Shown: in pieces, positions 27,511 through 35,761 of the stretch | Layout: the number at the start of each line of letters is the position of its first letter | Numbering within the stretch: the first letter of the stretch is position 1 | Assembly: GCF_012275515.1 (NCBI RefSeq) | Contig: NZ_JAAZQL010000012.1 | Span: forward strand, 60,546-124,545 | Origin: Novosphingobium sp. SG707 | GTDB taxonomy: Bacteria > Pseudomonadota > Alphaproteobacteria > Sphingomonadales > Sphingomonadaceae | Length of the DNA: 64,000 bases | Direction: 5' to 3' | Program-made: the position numbers and the translations under genes | Notes under the pieces: model-generated | Database searches by the model: none | Told to the model about the DNA's origin: nothing | The model's input: the letters and a program-made list of their open reading frames with translations, nothing else

Positions 27511-27851
27511 AGGCAACCATCTGGCACAATCCGGCCTGCGGCACATCGCGCAAGACCTTGGCAATTCTGGAGGAAACGCCCGGCATTGAGCTGACCGTGG
27601 TGGAATATCTCAAGACCCCGCCTTCTGCTGAAAAGCTGGCCCAGCTTTATCGCGATGCGGGCATGACGCCGCAGGCGGGGCTGCGCCTGCGCGGGACGGA
27701 TGCGGTTGAGCGGGGTCTGCCCGATGCCGATGACGCCACCGTGCTGGCCGCCATGGCCGCCGAGCCCAAGCTGATCGAGCGACCTCTGGTGGAAACCGAG
27801 AAAGGTGTGGCGCTGTGCCGCCCGCAGGAACTGGTGGCCCAGATCCTTTAG
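27507..27851 (+). CDS. arsC: Arsenate reductase (glutaredoxin type) ArsC
   Basis: 114 residues of the thioredoxin-fold ArsC/Spx family: IWHNPACGTSRKTL carries the single catalytic Cys (CGTS, residues 11-14), then VVEYLKTPPS, and IERPLVETEKGVALCRP, which includes the family's conserved RP and Gly-rich turn. It reduces arsenate with glutathione and glutaredoxin. No ars operon partners (arsR, arsB, acr3) are nearby, so a housekeeping copy is more likely than a resistance cassette. Start overlaps the preceding 2Fe-2S gene (ATGA). Confidence 0.88.
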   Translation: MKATIWHNPACGTSRKTLAILEETPGIELTVVEYLKTPPSAEKLAQLYRDAGMTPQAGLRLRGTDAVERGLPDADDATVLAAMAAEPKLIERPLVETEKGVALCRPQELVAQIL

Positions 27852-27994
27852 AACCATATCCGTTATCGTGGATTACTGTTCCGATGGCGTGCGGTTTGCG
27901 GCAAATGATACGCATGGCCGCTTGCCAACGGGCTTGCAGTTTTGCAAACCTTTGGGCAGAGCACGCAATCCTAGGGTAGGGATTTGACAAGAGC

Positions 27995-28624
27995 ATGACA
28001 ACCGAACTGGCCGGACAGGCGCCGCTTGCCAAAGTGAAAAGTCGGCTGAAACGGGCGCTGGGGCCGTGGGGGGTCTTTTTTGAAGGCTTCCTGAAAAACC
28101 CTGTTATGGTCGGCTCGATCGTGCCCTCCTCGCGCTTTACCATCAACCGCGTGCTGTCCGCTGTCGATTGGGACAATACCAAGCTCTTCGTCGAATATGG
28201 GCCGGGCGTGGGCACCTTCTGCCAGCCTGTCCTTGACCGCCTGCGCCGCGACGGCACGCTGCTGGTCATCGACCTCAACCCCGATTTCATCGAATATCTC
28301 TCGCACACGATCACCGACAGCCGCTTTGTCGCTGTCCATGGTTCGGCGGCGGATGTTGAAGAGATCATTCGCGCCCACGGCCATGAAAAGGCCGACTACA
28401 TCATCTCGGGCCTGCCCTTCTCGACCCTGCCGCCCGGCGTCGGCCCGGCCATCGCGGCGGCCACCTACCGCGTGCTGCGCAAGGGCGGGGCTTTCCTCGT
28501 GTACCAATTCACCCCCCGCGCGGGCGATTTTATGGCCCAGTTCTTCAAGCGCATCGACAAGGGGTTGGAGTGGATCAACGTGCCGCCTTGCTTCCTGTTT
28601 TGGGGGTGGAAGGACGAGGATTGA
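27995..28624 (+). CDS. Class I SAM-dependent methyltransferase, phospholipid N-methyltransferase-like
   Basis: 209 residues. KNPVMVGSIVPSSRFTINRVL at the N-terminus is the signature of the rRNA-dimethylase-like phospholipid N-methyltransferase group (PmtA relatives); the SAM site follows as VEYGPGVGTFCQPVL and LLVIDLNPDF, and YIISGLPFSTLP replaces the catalytic NPPY-type loop. The usual substrate would be phosphatidylethanolamine. It stands alone, 143 bases after arsC, and faces a convergent gene across repeat copy 2. Family sure, exact substrate inferred. Confidence 0.78.
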   Translation: MTTELAGQAPLAKVKSRLKRALGPWGVFFEGFLKNPVMVGSIVPSSRFTINRVLSAVDWDNTKLFVEYGPGVGTFCQPVLDRLRRDGTLLVIDLNPDFIEYLSHTITDSRFVAVHGSAADVEEIIRAHGHEKADYIISGLPFSTLPPGVGPAIAAATYRVLRKGGAFLVYQFTPRAGDFMAQFFKRIDKGLEWINVPPCFLFWGWKDED

Positions 28625-28645
28625 TTTCGGGGGCGGGGGTTATAT

Positions 28646-28863
28646 GCCTCCGGCGGGCAAAGGGTCTCGACCCTTTGCAATCCCTTTAATGGGGAGCGCT
28701 TCGTTCGCAGCGGGGCGCTTTTTCGTTTTTGAAGCCTGCGGCGCGGCGAACTTGCGCTAAAGGTGCCGCAGGCTTTAATTCTCAAACGCCGCGTCCGACA
28801 CTCAACGCCGCACCTATCGCGCAATGCAGACAGTAACGGGAGCGCGAGGGTCGAGACCCTCGC
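28646..28863 (+). repeat. Mosaic palindromic repeat, copy 2 (arms P-R-Q)
   Basis: Between convergent genes. The left arm is the same as copy 1: CCTCCGGCGGGCAAAGGG starting at 28647, with hairpin 28657-28666/28669-28678. The centre has an 11-bp stem AAGCCTGCGGC (28732-28742) with 28765-28775. The right arm is different: GCGAGGGTC (28844-28852) paired with 28855-28863. A separate GC-rich hairpin with T-runs near 28694-28730 may act as a terminator for the methyltransferase gene. Confidence 0.85.
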
Positions 28864-28887
28864 ATTCATCCCTTCCTAAAACCTAAT

Positions 28888-29703
28888 TCACTCAAACGTC
28901 GCCATAATATCATCCACGCTCGGCCCTGCCAGTTGCCGATGGATCGCGGCCATCAGCCCGGCGATATAGAGTGTGACGATGGCGGCCAGCACAGAGGATA
29001 CCACCGCCGAGACGATCCGCCCCACGTCCGGTCCCCCGGCCAGCGTGCCGATCGACCCGCCGATGGAAATGACCGCCAACATCGCCACCATCACCACAAT
29101 GCCCACCAGCACGGCGAAGCCAAAGAGCCGCCAGCCATTGCCGCGTGTGATCGCCCAGGACCGCATCAGCGCGCGCGCGGGATTATAGACCCGCTCTACC
29201 GCCACCACCGGCCCGACCAGCGACATGCGGACATAGGCAGCCGCCGCCACGATCATCACCACGATCATCCCGGCCACCGCCAGCGTCGGTTGCTTGGTCA
29301 GGGTCAGTACGCCGATCAGTCCGCCGCCGACCAGCGCCACCGCCGCCGCCAGCAGGATCTGCGCCAGCACATAGGGAAACACGCCCTTGGCCCCCAGCGT
29401 CAACGCCTGCCCCACGGTAGGACGGCTGCGGTCGGTGAACAGCGTCAGGATGGCCAGCACGCCCACGGCCTGAAACAGGATCATCGGAATCACAAAGGGC
29501 AGGGCATTGGCATAGAATTGCTCGATCGCCTGCATCGATTGCGCGGGCGAAGGCCCCTGCGCGGCGGGCGGATCGGGCATCAGCAGCGCAAAGGCCAGAC
29601 GCGGCAGCAGGAAGAACACCCCGGCCAGAGCCAGCAGGACATCCCGATTGGCCAGAATCGCCGAATGGGCCGTCCGCCAGGCCAGATTGCTGTCAAAACG
29701 CAT
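28888..29703 (-). CDS. Multi-pass membrane protein, GDPD membrane-domain-like
   Basis: 271 residues from ATG at 29703 (MRFDSNLAW), preceded by an AGGAG ribosome site; the frame is open a further 38 codons upstream. Six or more hydrophobic segments, for example VLLALAGVFFLLPRLAFALL, FVIPMILFQAVGVLAILTLF and LLAAAVALVGGGLIGVLT. The pattern, with YVRMSLVGPVVAVERVYNPARALMRSW, resembles the membrane domain found in glycerophosphodiester phosphodiesterases and related small-integral proteins, but no catalytic domain is attached. Function unknown. Confidence 0.65.
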   Translation of the reverse strand: MRFDSNLAWRTAHSAILANRDVLLALAGVFFLLPRLAFALLMPDPPAAQGPSPAQSMQAIEQFYANALPFVIPMILFQAVGVLAILTLFTDRSRPTVGQALTLGAKGVFPYVLAQILLAAAVALVGGGLIGVLTLTKQPTLAVAGMIVVMIVAAAAYVRMSLVGPVVAVERVYNPARALMRSWAITRGNGWRLFGFAVLVGIVVMVAMLAVISIGGSIGTLAGGPDVGRIVSAVVSSVLAAIVTLYIAGLMAAIHRQLAGPSVDDIMATFE

Positions 29704-29794
29704 CGGGGTACTCCTTTCGCGCCAAGCCCGGCCCATATGCCTGCGGCGCATCTGACCCCTTGATAAGCGGAGCGGATTGCCCCACGCAAGAATC

Positions 29795-30511
29795 ATGGTC
29801 ATGCAAGATGCAATCAAGGCTGAGATTCTGCTCGAAAACGGCGTTGCCGTGCGCCGGGATTATGAGCCTGTGTCGTATCGCGAGGCTCTGGATTTTCAGA
29901 CCGCGCGCAATAATGCGATTTATGAAGGGCTTGCCCCCGATCTGATCTGGCTGCTCGAACATCCCCCGGTCTATACGGCGGGCACCAGCGCCAAGGCGGA
30001 TGACATGCTCGATCCGCGCTTTGAAGTCGTGGAGGCCGGGCGCGGCGGCAAATATACCTATCACGGGCCGGGGCAGCGGATCGGCTATGTGCTGATCGAC
30101 CTGAAGCAGCGCGCGCGCGATGTGCGCGGCTTTGTCCATGCTCTGGAAGGCTGGGTGATCGACACTTTGGCCGATTTCGGGGTGGAAAGCTGGCGCAGCG
30201 AGGCGGGCGTTGGCATCTGGACCCGCGATATTGGCGGCAGCGAGGCCAAGATCGGCGCGATCGGCGTGCGCATCCGCCGCTGGGTGACGATGCATGGGTT
30301 TTCGGTCAATCTGAACCCGGACCTGTCGCATTTCACCGGCATCGTGCCTTGCGGCATTGCCGAAAAGGGCGTCACCTCGCTGGCGCGCCTTGGCATCAGC
30401 GTTTCGGCGCAGCAATGGGACGAAGCGCTGCTGGCCCGTGCGGATCAGTTTCTGGCCAAGCTGGAGCAGGCCTGCCCGCCCGTAGCAACATCGGAAGGAA
30501 ACCAGGCATGA
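29795..30511 (+). CDS. lipB: Octanoyltransferase LipB
   Basis: About 238 residues from ATG at 29795 (MVMQDAIK); the frame is open 6 codons upstream from a TTG. The family hallmarks are ARNNAIYEGLAPDLIWLLEHPPVYTAG (given in part), KYTYHGPGQRIGY, IGAIGVRIRRWVTMHGFSVN and GIVPCGI with the catalytic Cys; the general-base Lys is in AKIGAIGV. LipB moves octanoyl groups from acyl carrier protein to lipoyl domains. A small lipoprotein gene overlaps its stop. Confidence 0.93.
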   Translation: MVMQDAIKAEILLENGVAVRRDYEPVSYREALDFQTARNNAIYEGLAPDLIWLLEHPPVYTAGTSAKADDMLDPRFEVVEAGRGGKYTYHGPGQRIGYVLIDLKQRARDVRGFVHALEGWVIDTLADFGVESWRSEAGVGIWTRDIGGSEAKIGAIGVRIRRWVTMHGFSVNLNPDLSHFTGIVPCGIAEKGVTSLARLGISVSAQQWDEALLARADQFLAKLEQACPPVATSEGNQA

Positions 30512-30759
30512 AGCGCGCCGTCACCATTCTGGCTCTAACGCTCGCGCTGGGCGGATGCTGGGGCAAGAAGGCCAGCAAGGCCGATGACCAGCGCACCGCC
30601 TCGGGCCAGATCCTGCCCGGTTCGACCAGCGATGCCATGATTGCCTATGATGCGCTGACCTCGCGGGCGCCTTTGGCCCCGCGCGCTGTGGCCGCCGCAC
30701 CCAGCGCCGCGCCAACCGAAGCGGCCGCGCTCGAAGAAGCCGACAGCGCCGCCGAATAA
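30508..30759 (+). CDS. Small predicted lipoprotein
   Basis: 83 residues starting at ATG 30508, which overlaps the lipB stop (ATGA). The N-terminus MKRAVTILALTLALGGCWG is a lipoprotein signal with lipobox LGGC (Cys17). The mature part is short and Ala/Pro-rich with no domain I recognise. Coupling to lipB is probably just operon economy. Confidence 0.7.
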   Translation: MKRAVTILALTLALGGCWGKKASKADDQRTASGQILPGSTSDAMIAYDALTSRAPLAPRAVAAAPSAAPTEAAALEEADSAAE

Positions 30760-30766
30760 GTGCGAA

Positions 30767-30799
30767 CCCGGCCCGCCGAAAACCTTGCGGCGGGCCGGG
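30767..30799. terminator. GC-rich hairpin after the lipB operon
   Basis: Perfect 12-bp stem CCCGGCCCGCCG (30767-30778) with 30788-30799 and a 9-base loop. There is no clear T-run, so termination is plausible but not certain. It lies between the lipB-lipoprotein pair and the convergent oxidoreductase. Confidence 0.5.
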
Positions 30800-30899
30800 C
30801 AGCATTGGGCGAGAGGCTGACCATGGGGACGGAGTGTGATCCTGCTGGTCAGCATCGCTCGTACTGGCCCGGCCGAGAGGGGGGAGCCGGGGCCAGCGA

Positions 30900-31982
30900 T
30901 CAGGCCGAATAGGGCGGAAAGCTGGTATAGCCTTCTGCGCTGTTGCCGTACCATGCCGAAGGATCGCCTCCTTCGGTCCACGGATGCCCGTGGGCGATAC
31001 GGTCGACCAGATCGGGATTGGTAATAAAGGGCCGTCCATAGGAGATGGCGTCGGCCTCGCCCTTTTCAAGAGCCGCCGCGCCCGATTCCGCCGTGTAATC
31101 GGCATTATCGACCACCGGGCCTTTAAAGATGGTTTTAAGATGCGCAGACCGGCGCGGCCCAAGGCCCGAACCGAACGTGCCGCTGGGCAGCGGATCGCGG
31201 ATTTCGAGGAAGCCGATGTTCAGGTCATCGAGCACCTTTGCCGCATGGTCGAACAGGGCATAGGTATCGCTGTCCTCGACGCCCTGAATGCCGTCATTGG
31301 GTGAGAGGCGGACCGACACGCGCCCGGCGCCCCAGACACGGATCAGCGCCTCGGTGACTTCCTTGAGCAGATGGGTGCGGTTCTCGATGGAGCCGCCGTA
31401 AGCGTCGGTGCGGTGATTGGTGCCATCACGCAGGAACTGGTCGATCAGGTAGCCATTGGCGCCGTGAAGCTGGACGCCGTCGAACCCGGCCTCTTTGGCA
31501 AGGCGGACGGCATTTTCATAATCGGCGATCAGGCGGGGGATCTCGTGAGTCTCCAGCGCGCGGGCTTCGACATAGGGCTGTTTGCCCTGATAGGTATGGG
31601 CCTCGCCCGGCGCGGTGGTGGCGCTGGCCGAAACGGGCTGGATGCCGTGAAGTTCGGGGTGCGATACGCGGCCCATGTGCCACAATTGCAGGACGATCCG
31701 ACCGCCCGCATCATGCACGGCCTGCGTCACCTGTTTCCAGCTTTCGGCCTGTTCGCGGTTCCAGATGCCCGGCGCATTGGGCCAACCGCGCCCCTCGGCG
31801 CTGATCGCGGTGGCTTCGGAAATGATCAGGCCCGCCCCGGCGCGCTGGGCGTAATATTGCGCCATCAGCGGGTTGGCGAGACCTTCGCGGTTGGATCGCG
31901 CGCGGGTCAGCGGTGCCATCAGGATGCGGTTGGGGGCGGCAATATCGCCAAGGGCGATTGGCGTGAGGAGCGGGTTTGTCAT
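30900..31982 (-). CDS. Old yellow enzyme family oxidoreductase (NemA/alkene reductase-like)
   Basis: 360 residues from ATG at 31982, giving the family N-terminus MTNPLLTPIALGD; the frame is open 23 codons more. FMN-dependent TIM barrel: NRILMAPLTRARS, QLWHMGRVSHPE, GVQLHGANGYLIDQFLRD with the His-x-x-Asn substrate pair, NRTHLLKEV, and ISYGRPFITNPDLV at the phosphate site. It reduces activated C=C bonds or nitro compounds with NAD(P)H. Natural substrate unknown. Stands alone downstream of the acyl-AMP ligase on the same strand. Confidence 0.88.
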   Translation of the reverse strand: MTNPLLTPIALGDIAAPNRILMAPLTRARSNREGLANPLMAQYYAQRAGAGLIISEATAISAEGRGWPNAPGIWNREQAESWKQVTQAVHDAGGRIVLQLWHMGRVSHPELHGIQPVSASATTAPGEAHTYQGKQPYVEARALETHEIPRLIADYENAVRLAKEAGFDGVQLHGANGYLIDQFLRDGTNHRTDAYGGSIENRTHLLKEVTEALIRVWGAGRVSVRLSPNDGIQGVEDSDTYALFDHAAKVLDDLNIGFLEIRDPLPSGTFGSGLGPRRSAHLKTIFKGPVVDNADYTAESGAAALEKGEADAISYGRPFITNPDLVDRIAHGHPWTEGGDPSAWYGNSAEGYTSFPPYSA

Positions 31983-32124
31983 CCACCCGATGTTGTGCTG
32001 CGCCGCCGCAATTTCCAGTGCAAGCAGTTCTTTTTCGTCCGCAAGAAACACTTGCCCGATGGACGCGAAACGGGGCGCAAGGCATCCGCCCTACGCCCCG
32101 CCGACAGATTTCGCCAATCAGGCC

Positions 32125-33900
32125 TTAGGCGGCCAGTTCAAACGGCGCGATTTCGCCCGAGAGATAGAGCTTCTTGGCCTTGGCGCGCGAAAGCTTGCCC
32201 GAAGAGGTGCGCGGCAGGGTGCGCGGCGGCACCAGTTCGACGATGGCCGGATGGCCCAGAATCGCGCGAACCTTTTCGGCCACGGCATTCTTCAGCTTCA
32301 ACCGCTCGGCCGGGTCGGAAACGCGGCAATGGACCAGCACGGCGGCGGTTTCCTCGCCGGTTTCGGTTTCCAGGCTGAAGGCGGCAATGTCGCCCTGATG
32401 GAAACCGGGGAGCTGTTCCACCGCCCATTCGATGTCCTGGGGCCAGTGGTTCTTGCCGTTGATGATGATCATGTCCTTGGCGCGGCCGACGATGAACAGA
32501 TAGCCCTCGGCGTTCTGATAACCCATGTCGCCGGTGTCCAGCCAGCCATCAACCAGACAGGCCGCGGTCGCCTCGGGATCGCGGAAATAGGAGTGCATGA
32601 CCGAAGGCCCCTTGCACCACACCTTGCCGATCTGGTGATGGGCCAGAGCCTTGCCCGCCCCGTCGCGGACCTCGATTTCCATGTCCAGCACCGGCTTGCC
32701 GCAATTGACGATGGCGCGATAGCGGGCCGGGCGCGACAGATCGCGCGGCTGGCCCGACAGGCGCTCTTCCTCGACCAGTTCCACGCGGATGCCTTCGCCC
32801 GGCGGCATGATGGTGACCGAGAGCGTGGCTTCGGCAAGGCCGTAGGAGGGCAGGAAGGCGCTGGCCTTGAACCCGGCGGGGGCAAAGGCGTTGACAAAGC
32901 TCTGCATCACATCGGGGCGGATCATGTCCGCGCCATTGCCCGCAAGGCGCCAGCGCGACAGGTCAAAGCGTTCGTCCACATGGCTCTGGCTGGAAATGCG
33001 GCGCGCGCAGATGTCATAGCCGAAGGTGGGCGAATAGGAGATCGAATTGCCCGGATTGCGGGTGATCATGTCCAGCCAGGCCAGCGGGCGGCGGGCAAAA
33101 TCCTCGGTCTTGAGGTAATCGGTCGACACCTGATTGGCGATGATCGATAGGAAGCAGCCGACCAGACCCATGTCGTGATACCACGGCAGCCACGAGATGC
33201 AGCGGTCCTCGTTGCGCATTTGCATGGCTAGCCCGTGGCCGCGCAGATTGTTGAGCAGCGAGGTGTGGGTGACGGCCACGCCATGGGGAAAACGGGTCGA
33301 GCCCGAGGAATATTGCAGATAGCAGATGTCATCGCCCGATGCCTGCGGCAATTCGACCGGCACCACCGGATCGGCGGCCAGCACATCCCAGCCCAGCCCT
33401 TCGCACGCGCCGCCCTTGGCGTTGTGCGCCTGTGCGGCGGCAAGGCCCAGATGGCCGATTTCGGGCGGGTAGAAGAACCACGAGGGATCGCTGCTGCCCA
33501 ATTGCACGGCGAGCTGGTCGATATAATTATCCTTGCCGCCAAAGCTGGTGGGCAAGGGCAGCGGCACCGGCCATGCGCCGGCATAGATCACGCCGCAGAA
33601 CAGCGCGGCAAAATCAGCGCCCGTTTCGGCAACCATGGCGATTCGGTCGCCCTTTTTCACGCCGCGCGCGATCAGGCGATGCGCCATGGCGATCGCATCC
33701 TGGCGCAATTCGCGGAACGGATAGGGCCGGATCAGATTGCCGCGCGGATCGTGAAAGTTCAGCCCGCGTGTGCCTTTGGCCGCATAATCCAGCGCCTCGC
33801 CAAAGGTGGCGAAATCGCCAAAGCGGCGCGGCAGGTCGCAGGCGTTGGGCGTGGGGATCAGGGCGGCGTTGGTCGCTTCGATCACGGCGGCGTCGGTCAT
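32125..33900 (-). CDS. Fatty acyl-AMP ligase (FadD32-like)
   Basis: 591 residues of the ANL superfamily. CYLQYSSGSTRFPHGVAVTH is the ATP-binding loop in the form seen in fatty acyl-AMP ligases, followed by SWLPWYHDMGLVG, LPSYGLAEATL, DTGDMGY and KDMIIINGKNHWPQDIE. The enzyme would activate a fatty acid as acyl-adenylate and pass it to an acyl carrier protein. No carrier protein, polyketide synthase or serine palmitoyltransferase gene is adjacent. In sphingolipid-making alphaproteobacteria an acyl ligase of this type feeds lipid assembly, so that is one possible role, by inference. Confidence 0.85.
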   Translation of the reverse strand: MTDAAVIEATNAALIPTPNACDLPRRFGDFATFGEALDYAAKGTRGLNFHDPRGNLIRPYPFRELRQDAIAMAHRLIARGVKKGDRIAMVAETGADFAALFCGVIYAGAWPVPLPLPTSFGGKDNYIDQLAVQLGSSDPSWFFYPPEIGHLGLAAAQAHNAKGGACEGLGWDVLAADPVVPVELPQASGDDICYLQYSSGSTRFPHGVAVTHTSLLNNLRGHGLAMQMRNEDRCISWLPWYHDMGLVGCFLSIIANQVSTDYLKTEDFARRPLAWLDMITRNPGNSISYSPTFGYDICARRISSQSHVDERFDLSRWRLAGNGADMIRPDVMQSFVNAFAPAGFKASAFLPSYGLAEATLSVTIMPPGEGIRVELVEEERLSGQPRDLSRPARYRAIVNCGKPVLDMEIEVRDGAGKALAHHQIGKVWCKGPSVMHSYFRDPEATAACLVDGWLDTGDMGYQNAEGYLFIVGRAKDMIIINGKNHWPQDIEWAVEQLPGFHQGDIAAFSLETETGEETAAVLVHCRVSDPAERLKLKNAVAEKVRAILGHPAIVELVPPRTLPRTSSGKLSRAKAKKLYLSGEIAPFELAA

Positions 33901-34034
33901 GGTCTTATCCGTCTTGGGTTATGCCCGCTGCCCTTGCGTGCGAAGGCAAAGGCGGCAGGCATCGAAAACTGGCCCGCAAATCGGGTGACGCGGGGGGTCC
34001 CCTTTGGCGCGCGACTGTGGCACGAATATGGCCG

Positions 34035-34619
34035 ATGGATGACGAGACGCGCCCCAATCGCCGCAAAATGGCCCCAAAGCCCCTCGATTCGACCCGGATT
34101 GAGGAAATGGCGCTGGCCTATGTCGCGCGTTTCGCCACCAGCGCGGGGCGGCTGGAAGACTATCTGCTGCGCAAATTGCGCGAGCGGGGATGGGACGGGG
34201 AAGGGCCGCCGGAGGCCAAAGTGGCCGCGATTGTCGAGCGGCATGTCGAGCTGGGCTATATTGACGATGAGAGCTATGCCCGGATGAAGACGGGCAGCCT
34301 GCTGCGCCGGGGCCTTGGGCAGCGGCGGATCGCGCAGGCGCTGGGGCAGGCGGGGATCGATGAGGATATCCGCGCCGAGGTGATGCCGGGCGAAGCGGCC
34401 GCGCGCGAGGCGGCGCTGGCCTATGCGCGGCGGCGGGGGCTGGGGCCGTTTGCGCGCCGCGCCATGCCCGATGATCCGATGGAGCGCCGCGCCCGCCGCG
34501 AAAAGGAGATCGCCGCCATGCTGCGCGCAGGCCATGCGATGGACGCGGCGCGCGCCATACTGGAGGCCGCTGACCCGCAGGCCGCGCAGGATTGGGTTGA
34601 GGAAGCACGCGAGGAATAG
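34035..34619 (+). CDS. recX: RecX-family regulatory protein
   Basis: 194 residues from ATG at 34035 (MDDETRPNRR); a longer open frame upstream overlaps the acyl-AMP ligase antisense and is not credible. RecX three-helix repeats are visible: YVARFATSAGRLEDYLLRKL, HVELGYIDDESYARMKTGSL and RRGLGQRRIAQALGQAGID. RecX proteins modulate RecA filaments. This alphaproteobacterial branch is diverged and recA is not next to it. Divergent from the ligase gene. Confidence 0.8.
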   Translation: MDDETRPNRRKMAPKPLDSTRIEEMALAYVARFATSAGRLEDYLLRKLRERGWDGEGPPEAKVAAIVERHVELGYIDDESYARMKTGSLLRRGLGQRRIAQALGQAGIDEDIRAEVMPGEAAAREAALAYARRRGLGPFARRAMPDDPMERRARREKEIAAMLRAGHAMDAARAILEAADPQAAQDWVEEAREE

Positions 34620-34622
34620 GGA

Positions 34623-34650
34623 CCCTTTGCCCTTGCCCCTTTGCCCTTGC
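34623..34650 (+). repeat. 14-bp tandem duplication
   Basis: CCCTTTGCCCTTGC occurs twice in tandem (34623-34636 and 34637-34650), with a partial third copy after it, just behind the recX stop. Probably replication slippage. Confidence 0.8.
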
Positions 34651-34742
34651 TTTGCCCCCCCGGCTTGGGCTAGGCGCTGAACGTCACTGGCTTTCGCGGA
34701 TTCTGTCTGCGGGCAGACCTGAAATTTAGGGAAACTTGCGCA

Positions 34743-35141
34743 ATGCTCTTCACCTGGTGGAACGGCTCCACTTTCGGCACCTGGCTCAACACCAAGTTTG
34801 GCGGCGAACAGGTTGGCACCGATTTTCAGGGTAACAAGTATTACCGCTCGAAGAAGGTCGTTCCGGCCGGCACCAACAGCCCCTTTGCGGGCATGGAGCG
34901 CCGCTGGGTGATCTATAACGGCGCCAATGATTCGAGCCGCGTTCCGGCCGAATGGCATGGCTGGCTGCACCATTCCTATGACGCTGTGCCGCAGAGCCAT
35001 CTGCCGCCGCCGCGCATCTGGGAAACCGAATATACCCCCAATGCCACCGGTACCGCCAAGGCTCACCAGCCCCACCCCGAACTGCGCGGCGCGGGCAAGG
35101 CCAAGGCCGCCGGCTATGAAGCCTGGACGCCCGAAGGCTGA
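34743..35141 (+). CDS. NDUFA12-family respiratory complex I accessory subunit
   Basis: 132 residues. FTWWNGSTFGTWLNTKFGG and the following VGTDFQGNKYYR are the B17.2/NDUFA12 signature, with RRWVIYNG and EWHGWLHHSYD after it. In alphaproteobacteria, as in mitochondria, this small protein is associated with NADH:ubiquinone oxidoreductase. Nearby DUF2155 and aat genes are its usual neighbours in the class. The C-terminal third is Pro/Ala-rich and poorly conserved. Confidence 0.9.
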   Translation: MLFTWWNGSTFGTWLNTKFGGEQVGTDFQGNKYYRSKKVVPAGTNSPFAGMERRWVIYNGANDSSRVPAEWHGWLHHSYDAVPQSHLPPPRIWETEYTPNATGTAKAHQPHPELRGAGKAKAAGYEAWTPEG

Positions 35142-35149
35142 TTGATACC

Positions 35150-35761
35150 ATGCGCCGGACTCTGGTGGTGGCTGGCGCATATCTGGCGCTCTCGGCTTGC
35201 GGCGGTTCGTCCGAGCCCGAGACGCAGGCCACCGACGTGCCCAAGGCGGTGGCGGGCAATGCCGCCGCCCAGGCGGTCGAGAATCAGTTCGGCACCCCCG
35301 TCAAGGATCGGGTGGCCACGCTCGGCCTGCTCAACAAGCGCAACAATGAGCAGCAGGATATCGTCCTGAAAGTGGGCGAGGCGCGGCGCATCGGCAATGT
35401 CGTGGTCAAGCTGTCGAGCTGTGAAAAGACCCAGCCTTGGGAACGCCCGCAGGAAACGGGCGCCTTCGTTCAGGTCTTTGTCGAGCAGCGTTCGCAGATC
35501 TCCGATCCCCTGCGCTGGCAGAAGGTGTTTTCGGGCTGGCTGTTCCGCAATTCGCCGGGGCTGAACGTGGTTCAGCACCCGGTCTATGACGTCTGGGTCA
35601 AGGATTGCGCGATGAACTTCCCCGGCGAGGAAGAGAACCCGGCCGATTTCGCCGTTTCCAAAAGCGCGCCGAAGGCATCGGGCAGTGCGAGCACCACGCC
35701 CAGCGCCGAGGCTGCCCCGGCGCCCGCCGCGCCCGCGCCCAGCCCCGAAAATCCGGACTGA
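35150..35761 (+). CDS. DUF2155 lipoprotein
   Basis: 203 residues with a lipoprotein signal (VVAGAYLALSACGG, Cys17). The DUF2155 domain occupies about residues 70-165: LLNKRNNEQQDIVLKVGEAR, VVKLSSCEKTQPWERPQETG, FSGWLFRNSPGLNVVQHPVYDVWVKDC, a conserved cysteine-containing module of alphaproteobacteria with unknown role. The tail is low in complexity (SAEAAPAPAAPAPSPENPD), and its last 178 bases are also read on the other strand by aat. Lies 8 bases after the NDUFA12 gene. Confidence 0.85.
   Translation: MRRTLVVAGAYLALSACGGSSEPETQATDVPKAVAGNAAAQAVENQFGTPVKDRVATLGLLNKRNNEQQDIVLKVGEARRIGNVVVKLSSCEKTQPWERPQETGAFVQVFVEQRSQISDPLRWQKVFSGWLFRNSPGLNVVQHPVYDVWVKDCAMNFPGEEENPADFAVSKSAPKASGSASTTPSAEAAPAPAAPAPSPENPD

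Noticed and set aside
34623..34660. Short tandem repeat as a possible CRISPR
   Set aside because: Two 14-bp units without spacers; no array anywhere in the window.
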